A DNA stretch of 14,536 nt. Origin: CAZGAH01 sp964523295 (lineage in GTDB: Bacteria > Desulfobacterota > Desulfovibrionia > Desulfovibrionales > Desulfovibrionaceae). The notes beneath the pieces were generated by a model that did no database searches, was not told the DNA's origin, and worked only from the letters and a program-made list of their open reading frames with translations. The DNA lies in assembly GCA_964523295.1 (NCBI GenBank), contig CAZGAH010000102.1, forward strand, positions 1 to 14,536, written 5' to 3'. Within the stretch, counting starts at the first letter, position 1, and every line of letters begins with the position of its first letter. A program made the position numbers and the translations under genes. Positions 1-7,125 of the stretch are shown one piece after another.

Positions 1-310
1 GACGTCGCCAGCTCCGAAGTTATCGGCCCGGAGACGTTTCGGTCGCAAACCCAAAGGGGGGGGGCAATTCTTCGTGTCGCGAAAGGGTTAATTCCTGATG
101 TCTCGTGACACATGGCCCTAAGTGGTCTGTTGTATGGGGCGCTGAGGCTGTTGGTATAACTTGCGCGAAGCGAAGTCTTGGCTTGGAATATTGATCGAAG
201 CAACCGTCAAACCAAAGTCGATTGACAATTTTCAGCCAGCGATGCCCGAACCAGGCTAAAGCGGTGTTATCCTGAGATATAATCTGTACTATATACCAGG
301 TCTCCGGCTA
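1..310. other. Intergenic or window-edge stretch, no convincing gene
   Basis: No gene could be supported here. A plus-strand frame is open from base 1 to a TGA at 106-108 (about 35 codons). It could be the 3' end of a gene entering from outside, but it is too short to tell from chance. A run of nine G lies at 56-64. A TATAAT-like hexamer is present at 278-283 and a TTGACA at 222-227, but they are not spaced as a promoter. The stretch is less GC-rich than the adk operon beside it. Confidence 0.4.
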
Positions 311-343
311 TAAAAAGCCAGCCCCCATGATGGGGGGGCTGGC
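311..343 (-). terminator. Intrinsic terminator after adk
   Basis: A perfect 10-bp inverted repeat (GCCAGCCCCC at 317-326, GGGGGCTGGC at 334-343) encloses a 7-nt loop. Read on the minus strand it is followed at once by TTTTTA (316-311). It starts about 50 bases beyond the adk stop codon and is the natural 3' end of the long minus-strand operon. No hairpin of this strength was seen between the genes upstream, which supports one long transcript. Confidence 0.9.
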
Positions 344-395
344 GAGGAGACTGTAGTCGGTTGGAGCGATTCGCTTTCGCCCCTGAGGAATGCGG

Positions 396-1067
396 CTAGG
401 CGAGCTGTTTGAGCAGGGTTTCCTTGATGGAATCGATGCTGCCTTCGCCGTCGAGTACGATGAATTTGGTCTGGCCCTTGCCGGCGAGATCCTTGTAGAA
501 ATAGGCGGCGGCCAGGGTGCCGTCCGTGGTGTTGTAGTAGATGTCGTGACGTTTGCCGATGGCGGTCTCGTCCTGGTCGTCGGCGCGGCTCTTGAGGTCG
601 CCGCCGCAGACGCGGCACTTGTCGCCGTTGGGCTTGATGGCGTCAATGAAGATGTTGTTGGGGTGATTGTTGTCATTCACGCAGAGGCGACGACCCATGA
701 TGCGGTTCTTGGCGACTTCGCGCGGCAGCAGTATCTCGATGACGTAATCGAGCTTCATGTTCGCCGCCTGCAACGCCTCCCACAGTTTCTGGGCCTGGAC
801 CATGTTGCGGGGAAAGCCGTCGAGCAGCCAGCCGTCTTTGCCCTTTTCCTTCAGGGTCTCCAGCACCATGGGGATGGTGATGTCGTCGGGAACCAGCTCG
901 CCTTTGTCGATATATGCCTTGGCCTTCTTACCGAGTTCGGTGCCTCCGCCGATATGCTCGCGGAAGATTCCGCCCGACTCGATGTGCGCCAGATTATACT
1001 TTTTTTTCACCAGGGACCCCTGTGTTCCCTTGCCGCTGCCGTTCGGTCCGAAAATCAGGATATTCAA
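396..1067 (-). CDS. adk: Adenylate kinase, metal-binding LID type
   Basis: Adenylate kinase interconverts ATP + AMP and 2 ADP in the cytoplasm. The 223-residue protein opens with a P-loop (GPNGSGKGT, residues 7-15), carries the AMP-site DGFPRN (83-88) and the LID-start GRR (125-127). The LID has Cys129-X5-His135-X15-Cys151-X2-Cys154. This spacing matches the metal site reported for the Desulfovibrio gigas enzyme, which binds Zn, Co or Fe, rather than the common four-Cys site. The start is a TTG (1067-1065) that overlaps the tilS stop as TTGA. A good GGAGGG Shine-Dalgarno lies 7 nt upstream, and the ATG seen just upstream is in another frame. It is the last gene before the terminator at 311-343. 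Identity is very secure; metal identity is inferred from the motif. Confidence 0.97.
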   Translation of the reverse strand: MNILIFGPNGSGKGTQGSLVKKKYNLAHIESGGIFREHIGGGTELGKKAKAYIDKGELVPDDITIPMVLETLKEKGKDGWLLDGFPRNMVQAQKLWEALQAANMKLDYVIEILLPREVAKNRIMGRRLCVNDNNHPNNIFIDAIKPNGDKCRVCGGDLKSRADDQDETAIGKRHDIYYNTTDGTLAAAYFYKDLAGKGQTKFIVLDGEGSIDSIKETLLKQLA

Positions 1068-2254
1068 GGCCCATCCCTCCTTGTTAATGAATTCACGAGC
1101 CTGTACCCCGAACCCTCCGCACTGTCAATGCCGTGATCCGGTCCCGGCTCGGATTCGGCGCACAATCGCTGCTCCGGCCCGGATGTCGCGGCATCGGGAT
1201 GACGCGAGCCCGGCCCGCCCCCATCGGGGGGAGAAAAGGCGATCCCCTGGCGGGTGATGCGGGCTGTTTTTCCGCCCGGGAACTGGAAGCAGGCGCCGCT
1301 GCGTCGCTCTTGCCAGGACCGGTCCAGGCGCAGCAGGGTTTCGCACAGCGGCTGGCCCGGGCCCAGGGTCTCGATGGCGCGTTTGTAGAGGCGCAAGCGT
1401 TGGGCCGGGTGCAGTTCGCGCAGCAGCGCGCTGTCGAGCGCGTCCGGCGGGGTCTCCGGCAGCGCGCGCGTCCAGTAGTCCGCGTCCAGCCGGGCCTGCC
1501 GCCAGAGCGCGGCGGCGCCGTCGAGGTAGGCGGGATTTTCCTGCTTCAACGCGGGCAGGATGCGCGCGCGGATCCGGTTGCGCAGAAAGCGTTCGTCTTC
1601 GTTCGAGGCGTCGTGGCGCCAGGTTCTGCCGAGGGCGCGCAGAAACGCGGCGAGCGCGTGTCTGGGCGTCAACAGCAGCGGTCGCAGCAGGTTTCGTCCG
1701 GGATCGAAACCGGCCATGCCGCCCAGGGCCGGCCAGCCCGCTCCGCGCACGAGCCGCATGAGCTGGTCCTCGGCCAGATCGTCCAGCTGGTGGCCGGTGA
1801 CCACGAATCCCGGCGTACGCGCCCGGCGCGTGCGTTCCATGAGCTCGTAGCGGGCGCTGCGCCCGGCGGCCTCCAGGCCGGTCCGGTCGGCAACGGCGCG
1901 AGCCTGCACGTCGCAGTGTTCCAGGGTGCACGGGATGTTCAGCTGGCGGCAGAGCGCCTGCACGGCCCGGGCGTCGTCCGTTGATTCGGGCCGCAGCCCG
2001 TGGTCGAGGTGCGCGGCCGCGAGACTGCATCCGAGTCGCGGTGCGAGATAGTGCAGGACCAGGGCCAGGGCCGTAGAATCAAGTCCGCCCGAGAGCCCGA
2101 GCACAAGGGTCGTGCCGGCCGGGCGGACGCCGAGTTCGTCGCGGAGAAAGCGCTCGATGCCCAGGCAGAACCGGGCCTGCGGCGGGGGAAGGTCCTGAAG
2201 CCGGGCCGGGAATTCACGCGGGAGCGTGTCAGCCGGCCGGTCCGGCCGGTTCAT
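1064..2254 (-). CDS. tilS: tRNA(Ile)-lysidine synthetase
   Basis: TilS uses ATP to attach lysine to C34 of the AUA-reading tRNA(Ile), changing both amino-acid identity and codon reading, and is normally essential. The 396-residue protein has the N-type ATP-pyrophosphatase PP-loop SGGLDST at residues 55-61, followed by AAHLDHGLR and TGHQLDDLAEDQLMR segments typical of the family's catalytic domain. The C-terminal third is less conserved and its last 40 residues look low-complexity. The ATG start overlaps the upstream gene's stop as ATGA, and its own stop overlaps adk's TTG start, so it is translationally coupled on both sides. Codon use is strongly GC-rich like its neighbours. Assignment rests on the PP-loop and the following helices and is firm. 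Confidence 0.93.
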   Translation of the reverse strand: MNRPDRPADTLPREFPARLQDLPPPQARFCLGIERFLRDELGVRPAGTTLVLGLSGGLDSTALALVLHYLAPRLGCSLAAAHLDHGLRPESTDDARAVQALCRQLNIPCTLEHCDVQARAVADRTGLEAAGRSARYELMERTRRARTPGFVVTGHQLDDLAEDQLMRLVRGAGWPALGGMAGFDPGRNLLRPLLLTPRHALAAFLRALGRTWRHDASNEDERFLRNRIRARILPALKQENPAYLDGAAALWRQARLDADYWTRALPETPPDALDSALLRELHPAQRLRLYKRAIETLGPGQPLCETLLRLDRSWQERRSGACFQFPGGKTARITRQGIAFSPPDGGGPGSRHPDAATSGPEQRLCAESEPGPDHGIDSAEGSGYRLVNSLTRRDGP

Positions 2255-2586
2255 ACCGGGATATCCAGCTCGCGCAGCAGAGTATCGAGGAAGTCGATGA
2301 TGTAGGCGCGCTGCTCGGCGGTCGCGTAGGCGATACAGGAGCAGTGCAGCTTGTTCATGGCCCTGACGAGCAGCTCCAGACGGAGCTGGTCATGGCCGCA
2401 ATCCAGGGAAAGGCAATAGGGGCCGCAGAGGTCGAAATGTTCGAGTTGCTCGGCCGTAAGCAGCTCCCTGGGGAGGGGGAGCCAGAACAACCCCTCGAGC
2501 GAGGCGGCCAGGCCGCTGTCGTTGAGTTTGCGCACTACGCGCTCGATTGCCTTGGCCGGGAGTTCATCGACTTCGTACGTACGCAT
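2251..2586 (-). CDS. Conserved-looking Cys-rich hypothetical protein
   Basis: I do not recognise a named family for this 111-residue protein. It has no signal peptide or membrane segment. Five cysteines and nearby histidines cluster in the second half: His50, Cys54-X3-Cys58-X4-Cys63-X-His65, then His81-Cys82-Ser-Cys84. This could bind a metal or an Fe-S or heme group, but no known motif fits exactly. Ends of the protein are predicted helical. The ATG start (2586) lies 4 bases after the hemA stop and has a GAGGA site 8 nt upstream inside the hemA 3' end. Its stop overlaps tilS as ATGA. The embedded position, clear ribosome site and matching codon use say it is a real gene. A role connected with tetrapyrroles or with tRNA is only a guess from position. 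Confidence 0.8.
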   Translation of the reverse strand: MRTYEVDELPAKAIERVVRKLNDSGLAASLEGLFWLPLPRELLTAEQLEHFDLCGPYCLSLDCGHDQLRLELLVRAMNKLHCSCIAYATAEQRAYIIDFLDTLLRELDIPV

Positions 2587-2590
2587 GGCG

Positions 2591-3970
2591 TCAGTCCTCG
2601 GTAAAAGGAAGCGTGGGGGTGTCGTCGTTGTCCTCGGGGACGGGCTTGCGCCGGCGGTCCGGGTGGGCGTCGGGTTGTACCGGATCGCAATTCAGATTGA
2701 ACATGCGCCGGGTGACATCGATATAGCGCTGGGCGGAGTCTTCTTCCTGGGCGCGGCGTTTGAGAAAGGAAATCGGCTCGTGGAAGAGCTTGCGGACCAT
2801 CGATTCGACGAGCTTTTCCAGGGCCTCCTGCACCTGTGCCTCTGCCTGGGGCGGGATGTCCGGCGCGATGCGCTTGAGCGTTTTGGTCAGTTCGCGCTGC
2901 CCGATGGCGTCGCCGGCCTGGAGCAGGTCGACGATGGTGGGCTGCAGGTGCAGGGCCTTGAGCCAGCGTCCGAAGGCCGCGCATTCGGCCTCGACGATGC
3001 CACGCGCGCGCGCGGCCTCTTCCTGCCGCTGGGCCAGATTTTCTTCGACCACCTCTTTGAGGTCGTCGATGTCGTAGAGGTAAACGTTGTCGAGATTGTT
3101 CACGTCGGGGTCGATATCGCGGGGCACGGCGATGTCGATAAAGAACATGGGCCGGTTTTTGCGCCGTTTGAGCACGTTCTTGAGATCCTTGGCCCGGATG
3201 ATGGCCGTGGGCGCGCCGGTGGAGCTGATGACGATGTCGACCTTGTCGAGCTTGCCGAACAGCTCCTCGAAGACCAGCGGCGTGCCGCGAAATTGCGCGG
3301 CCAGGCTCTGCGCGCGTTCAAAGGTGCGGTTGGCCACGTAAATGTGGCTGATGCCGGCGTTGAGCAGATGCAGCGCCGCCAGCTCGGCCATTTCGCCGGC
3401 GCCGATGAGCATGGCCGTATAGTTCGCCATTTCGCCGAAAATACGCTTAGCCAGTTCGACGGCCGCGTAGCTGATGGAGACGGCGCTGGAGCCGATGCCG
3501 GTCTCCGTGCGGACGCGTTTGGCGACGGAAAAGGCCTTGTGCAGCAGCCTGTTGAGGATCACACCGGTTGTGCCGTGCTTGACGGACTGGCTGTAGGCCT
3601 GCTTGAGCTGCCCCAGGATTTGCGGTTCGCCAACGATCATGGAATCCAGGCTGGAGGCGACGCGGAACAGATGGGCCACGGCGTCGGTATCCCGGTGCAC
3701 GTAGGCGTAGGCGGCCAGTTCGTCGGCCTTCTGGCCGGCCACTGCGGCCCAGCGCTCGATGACATGGCTTGCCGTGTCCTGCCCCTGGCCGACGGCCAGG
3801 ATTTCCACCCGGTTACAGGTGGAAAGGGGCAGAATTTCCCGGATGGCCCCGCCGACGGGAAAGACCGGATGCCCGGATTCGGCGCAGACGGCGGAGAGCG
3901 CGAAGCGTTCGCGCACCTCAACGGGGGCGGTGCGGTGGTTCAGACCGACGAGACAAATGGCGTTGTGCAT
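2591..3970 (-). CDS. hemA: Glutamyl-tRNA reductase
   Basis: HemA reduces glutamyl-tRNA(Glu) with NADPH to glutamate-1-semialdehyde, the committed step to 5-aminolevulinate and so to siroheme, heme and corrinoids. The 459-residue protein has the N-terminal catalytic domain (GLNHRTAPVEVRE, 9-21) with the nucleophile in STCNRVE (Cys52). SLDSMIVGEPQILGQ follows at 107-121, then a Rossmann NADPH domain (GAGEMAE, 190-196) and a C-terminal helical dimerisation domain. It is longer than the E. coli enzyme because of a polar, probably disordered tail of about 40 residues (Asp, Pro and Arg-rich). It starts 3 bases after the stop of the membrane-protein gene, without a strong Shine-Dalgarno, so translation is probably coupled. 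HemA is commonly feedback-controlled by heme; nothing in the DNA shows this here. Confidence 0.97.
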   Translation of the reverse strand: MHNAICLVGLNHRTAPVEVRERFALSAVCAESGHPVFPVGGAIREILPLSTCNRVEILAVGQGQDTASHVIERWAAVAGQKADELAAYAYVHRDTDAVAHLFRVASSLDSMIVGEPQILGQLKQAYSQSVKHGTTGVILNRLLHKAFSVAKRVRTETGIGSSAVSISYAAVELAKRIFGEMANYTAMLIGAGEMAELAALHLLNAGISHIYVANRTFERAQSLAAQFRGTPLVFEELFGKLDKVDIVISSTGAPTAIIRAKDLKNVLKRRKNRPMFFIDIAVPRDIDPDVNNLDNVYLYDIDDLKEVVEENLAQRQEEAARARGIVEAECAAFGRWLKALHLQPTIVDLLQAGDAIGQRELTKTLKRIAPDIPPQAEAQVQEALEKLVESMVRKLFHEPISFLKRRAQEEDSAQRYIDVTRRMFNLNCDPVQPDAHPDRRRKPVPEDNDDTPTLPFTED

Positions 3971-3973
3971 GAT

Positions 3974-4804
3974 TTACGGGGTAATGCCGAGGCTGTGATG
4001 GGTGTCCAGAAAAAAGTTCACGCCAACCAGCGAGAGCATGGTGAAGCCGAAGACCCAGATGGCGAGCAAGGCCGGCTTGCGGCCTCGCCACCCCATGAGC
4101 AGGCGCTGATGGAAGAGAACGGCGAATACCAGCCAGATGAGCAGAGAGATGATTTCCTTGGGGTCCCAGGTCAGTACCTTGCCCCAGGTCAGCTGCGCCC
4201 AGACGAAGCCCGAGAGCATCCCCAGCGTGTACAGCGGAAAACCGGCCAGGACCGCCCAGTGATTGGCCCGGTCGAAGGTGGACAGCGAGGGCAGATCCTT
4301 CCGGAATCCGATCAGCCGTTCCTTGGTCTTGATTTTACGCTCCAGGTGCAGAAAGACCAGCCCCGAGCCGAAGGCCAGGGCCAGCAGGCCGATGCTGAAG
4401 AACAGCGACCCGATGTGCAGCCCGAAAAACAGGACTGAAAGCGATTCCGGCATCCGGGCCTTGTCGCCGGGCAGCCGGAACGAGGAGACGAAGAGCAGCA
4501 GGGCCAGGGGCGAGGCGATGAGCGCCAGAAACTCCAGCTTGAACTTCAGCCAGGCAAGGAAAAAAATCGCCAGCAGGCTCCAGGACAGCAGCATAAGATA
4601 ATAGTTTTTCGGCAAGGTATGCAGCGTGTAGGGCAGAAAGGCGAGCACCAGAAAGAGCGTATGGGCGCCGAAGCCGAGCAGTGCAGAGCGGGTCGCCACG
4701 CGCTTGAGCGTGTCGTTGTGCCGGAACAGGCCGATAAAAAAACAGATCGTGCCCAGAAGGTAGCAGCCGACAACTGGAAAGCGGACGATTTCAGGCCAGC
4801 CCAT
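3974..4804 (-). CDS. CcsA/HemX-like cytochrome c assembly membrane protein
   Basis: The 276-residue protein has about eight hydrophobic segments (near 8-26, 40-58, 67-84, 90-106, 123-150, 184-203, 218-236, 244-266). It carries the tryptophan-rich WGKVLTWDPKE motif at 207-217, the hallmark of the heme-handling CcsA/CcmC/ResC group. Candidate heme-ligand histidines are His48, His130, His182 and His269/270. Family members pass heme across the inner membrane for covalent attachment to c-type cytochromes. The shorter HemX members sit beside hemA and may affect HemA levels. This copy lies directly upstream of hemA and overlaps the precorrin-2 dehydrogenase gene by 14 bases. The ATG start has GAGG 7 nt upstream. 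Whether it is a true heme transporter or a HemX-type regulator cannot be decided, as no CcsB partner is in the window. Confidence 0.9.
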   Translation of the reverse strand: MGWPEIVRFPVVGCYLLGTICFFIGLFRHNDTLKRVATRSALLGFGAHTLFLVLAFLPYTLHTLPKNYYLMLLSWSLLAIFFLAWLKFKLEFLALIASPLALLLFVSSFRLPGDKARMPESLSVLFFGLHIGSLFFSIGLLALAFGSGLVFLHLERKIKTKERLIGFRKDLPSLSTFDRANHWAVLAGFPLYTLGMLSGFVWAQLTWGKVLTWDPKEIISLLIWLVFAVLFHQRLLMGWRGRKPALLAIWVFGFTMLSLVGVNFFLDTHHSLGITP

Positions 4805-5465
4805 GCAATACCTCGTCGATGCTCGGATGCAGGTCGGGGGGCAGGATATCCTGCAGCAGGCGCCTCGCCGTGGACCCGTCGCGCCGATACAGCGCCTCGG
4901 CCAGTTCCGACTCGACCAGGGAGCGAAAGATGCTCGTATTCCACGCGGACTTGTGTCCCATGTTCAACACCAGCGGACGCAATCGTCCCATGAGCGTGAG
5001 GAAGCCCTCGTACCGCTGCCCGAGAAAGGTCTGCAAATCGGCGCGGATTTTTTTGACTAGGGCCGGACTGCTGCCGGCGGAGGACAGCGCCACGGTGAGT
5101 TCTCCCAGGCAGAGGTTGGCCGGGACGATGAAACTGCCAGCCTCCGGGTCGTCAACCACGTTGCACAGAATACCCCGCTCGCGGCACAGGCGCCCGATAA
5201 TGCCGTTGTGCGTGACGTCGGCCGTTGCCGCGACCACCAGAAAGCGGCCGTCCAGATCGCTCTCCTGGAACTCCCTGGGCTCGAAGAGCGCTGCCGGATG
5301 CTCGAGCAGTGCGGCGAGCGTATACGGCAGGGACTGGTTGGGATATGGATCGAGCACCAGCACCTCCGCGGGTGAACTGGCCAGCAGCGTACCCAGCTTG
5401 CGCTGGCCGACGTCGCCGGCGCCGACGAGCAGGCAGCGCTTGCCGTAGAGATNNNNNNNNNNCAT
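4791..5465 (-). CDS. Precorrin-2 dehydrogenase (siroheme synthase N-terminal type), with assembly gap
   Basis: This protein is the stand-alone counterpart of the CysG N-terminal module (SirC/Met8p-like). It oxidises precorrin-2 to sirohydrochlorin with NAD and in some members inserts iron to give siroheme. Siroheme serves dissimilatory sulfite reductase and, in Desulfovibrio, is also the precursor of heme by the Ahb route. Visible features are the Rossmann VGAGDVGQRK just after the gap, the NVVDDPEAGSFIVPA segment holding the likely catalytic Asp, and the SSAGSSPALVKKIR helix. The ATG at 5465 has AAGGGG 5 nt upstream and is preferred over the GTG two codons earlier. A ten-N gap (5453-5462) directly follows the start codon. 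Homologues usually have about nine residues before the LxGK segment and only about four fit here, so some bases are probably missing. Confidence 0.92.
   Translation of the reverse strand: MXXXXLYGKRCLLVGAGDVGQRKLGTLLASSPAEVLVLDPYPNQSLPYTLAALLEHPAALFEPREFQESDLDGRFLVVAATADVTHNGIIGRLCRERGILCNVVDDPEAGSFIVPANLCLGELTVALSSAGSSPALVKKIRADLQTFLGQRYEGFLTLMGRLRPLVLNMGHKSAWNTSIFRSLVESELAEALYRRDGSTARRLLQDILPPDLHPSIDEVLHGLA
5453..5462. other. Assembly gap (10 N)
   Basis: The gap lies directly after the ATG of the precorrin-2 dehydrogenase gene. Ten N keep the reading frame, and the first codon after the gap is NAT followed by LYGKRC. The family pattern suggests a true gap somewhat longer than ten. Confidence 0.95.
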
Positions 5466-5528
5466 GAGCACCCCTTATCAGAATCAGCCGGGTTCTGTAA
5501 AATCCCAGAACGGGCGCCGACAGGCGGC

Positions 5529-6035
5529 TCAGAATTCAATCCCGCGCCGGGCGGGCCGGCCTTCAGCCAGCGGATGCTTGATTTCACGCATCTCCGTGAC
5601 CAGATCGGCGCGCCCTAGCAGCCAGTCCGGCAAGCCGCGGCCGGAGAGCACGACAATGGTACCGCCCGCCTGCGCTTGATCCAGCAGGGCCGCGAGTTCG
5701 TCCCGGAGGATGAGCGTCGCATCGAGCGCGTAGAGCGCTTCGTCGAGCACGAGCATGTCCCTGCCCGAGGCGAGACGCCCGCCCGCCCAGGCCAGGGCAG
5801 CCAGGGCCGCGTCCCGGTGCGCCTGACGCTGCGCCGGGTCGCGAAAAAAGCCGGCGCCGCAGGCGCAAAAGTCCTCGCCGAGCAGCCGCCCGAGCATGAC
5901 CTGCTCGCCGGCCTGGACATCGCGCTTCATGAACTGGCAAAAGGACACCGTCATCCCCTGACCCAGGGCCCGCAACGCCTGCCCGGCGCAGGCCGTGGTC
6001 TTGCCCTTGCCGTTGCCCGTGTACACCAGAATCAT
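5529..6035 (-). CDS. cobO: Cob(I)yrinic acid a,c-diamide / cob(I)alamin adenosyltransferase
   Basis: The CobA/CobO/BtuR family transfers the adenosyl group of ATP to Co(I) corrinoids, forming the adenosyl ligand of coenzyme B12. The 168-residue protein starts with the ATP site TGNGKGKTT (6-14), whose unusual P-loop binds ATP in reverse in this family. It has the Walker B-like MLVLDE (94-99) and the conserved end SGRGLPDWLLGRADLVTEM...KHPLAEG..ARRGIEF (131-168). It lacks the N-terminal helix of longer E. coli-type members, which is common in short forms. The ATG start overlaps the radical SAM gene's stop as ATGA, so the two are coupled. A 63-nt spacer separates it from the precorrin-2 dehydrogenase gene, fitting a corrin/siroheme cluster. 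The exact corrinoid substrate is not shown. Confidence 0.95.
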   Translation of the reverse strand: MILVYTGNGKGKTTACAGQALRALGQGMTVSFCQFMKRDVQAGEQVMLGRLLGEDFCACGAGFFRDPAQRQAHRDAALAALAWAGGRLASGRDMLVLDEALYALDATLILRDELAALLDQAQAGGTIVVLSGRGLPDWLLGRADLVTEMREIKHPLAEGRPARRGIEF

Positions 6036-7090
6036 CGTTTCCCCCGTTCGAGCAGACAGTCAAGCCCGACGCCGGCCAGGGCCGCGCCGCAGGCAGGGCA
6101 GGCCGAATGTGCCTTGAACAGATGAAATCCGCGCCGCTCGATGACGACGTGGCCGCACTTCGGGCAATACGTGTCGTCACCCTGATGCCCGGGTACGTTC
6201 CCGACGTATACGTACTCCAGCCCCTGGTCCCGGCCGATGGTCCAGGCCCGTTCCAGCCCGTCGATCGGAGTCGGTCCGCGGTCGCGCATCTGGTAGTCGG
6301 GGTGAAAGCGGGAGACATGCCAGGGGGTCTGCGCATCGAGTTCCTCTTTGATGAACCCGGCCAGATCGTGCAGCTCGGCCTCGCTGTCGTTGAGCCCGGG
6401 AATGAGCAGCGTGGTCACCTCCAGCCACCAGCCGAGTTCCTTGATGTGCTTGAGGTTCTTCAGCACGGGGGTGATTCTGGCGCCGCAGTATTCCCGGTAG
6501 AACTCGTCGCGAAAGGATTTCAGGTCGATATTGGCCGCGTGGATGTATGGCCCCAGCGCGTCGAGGCAGTCCGGACTCTGGAATCCGTTGGAGACGATGA
6601 TGTTTTTGAGCCCGTGCTCCACGGCCAGTTTGGCGGTCGGAAGCATAAGCTCGAAGAATATTGTCGGCTCGGAATAGGTGTACGAAATGCTCGGGGCGCC
6701 GAGTTGTATGGCCCGCTCAACAAGCATCTCCGGGGTCATGGTCCGCCCCTGGATCGGCTCGCCCAGGCGAGGCGATTGCGACAGGGCGAAATTCTGGCAG
6801 AACGAGCAGGCGAAATTGCAGCCCATGGTGGCCAGCGACAGGGTCATGGTCCCGGGATAAAAATGATACAAGGGCTTTTTTTCGACAGGATCGAGATTCA
6901 GGGCCGCGACCTTGTCGCCCACGAGCGTATAGAGCGTGCCCTCGTGATTGCGCCGCACGCCGCAACGTCCGGCCTCACCCTCGGCGATGATACAGAAGTG
7001 GCTGCACAGGTTGCATTGGACGCGACGGGCCAACGGCCCGGTGGCGCCGGCCTTGTCCGGGAGCGCTTTCCATAGCAATGCCGGGTGCAT
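6032..7090 (-). CDS. amrS: AmmeMemoRadiSam-type radical SAM protein
   Basis: The protein has the radical SAM [4Fe-4S] motif CNFACSFC (Cys91, Cys95, Cys98 counting from the chosen start). An N-terminal Cys group (CNLCSHFC ... RCGVR) precedes it, and two CxxC pairs near the C-terminus (CPKCG, CPACG) look like a zinc ribbon. The family is related to pyruvate formate-lyase activases and is usually found with Memo and AMMECR1 proteins, neither of which is in this window. Its substrate is unknown. Two ATGs are possible, at 7096 and 7090. The AGGAGG site is only 3 nt from the first but 9 nt from the second, and relatives tend to begin MxPALLW, so 7090 is preferred. Its 3' end overlaps the adenosyltransferase gene by 4 bases. 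The gene symbol is based on domain layout only. Confidence 0.88.
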   Translation of the reverse strand: MHPALLWKALPDKAGATGPLARRVQCNLCSHFCIIAEGEAGRCGVRRNHEGTLYTLVGDKVAALNLDPVEKKPLYHFYPGTMTLSLATMGCNFACSFCQNFALSQSPRLGEPIQGRTMTPEMLVERAIQLGAPSISYTYSEPTIFFELMLPTAKLAVEHGLKNIIVSNGFQSPDCLDALGPYIHAANIDLKSFRDEFYREYCGARITPVLKNLKHIKELGWWLEVTTLLIPGLNDSEAELHDLAGFIKEELDAQTPWHVSRFHPDYQMRDRGPTPIDGLERAWTIGRDQGLEYVYVGNVPGHQGDDTYCPKCGHVVIERRGFHLFKAHSACPACGAALAGVGLDCLLERGKR

Positions 7091-7125
7091 GGGCATTCTC
7101 CTCCTGGTTTACCTGCTGGTTCGGT

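Noticed and set aside
140..170. A TGG...TTGC pattern resembling a sigma-54 promoter
   Set aside because: The GG and GC elements are two bases too close together for sigma-54 recognition.
222..283. TTGACA at 222 and TATAAT at 278 as a promoter
   Set aside because: The spacing is about 50 bases, and no partner box lies at 16-18 nt from either.
390..1984. Plus-strand open frames opposite adk and tilS
   Set aside because: Both minus-strand genes are secure by motif. The antisense frames have skewed composition and no recognisable features.
2522..4438. A very long plus-strand open frame (638 codons) antisense to hemA and the CcsA-like gene
   Set aside because: It mirrors the codon periodicity of the well-identified minus-strand genes, spans several of them, has no family motifs and no suitable ribosome site. 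It is a high-GC shadow.
6107..7075. A 322-codon plus-strand frame opposite the radical SAM gene
   Set aside because: The minus strand carries the CxxxCxxC motif and a clear start. The opposite frame is a shadow.
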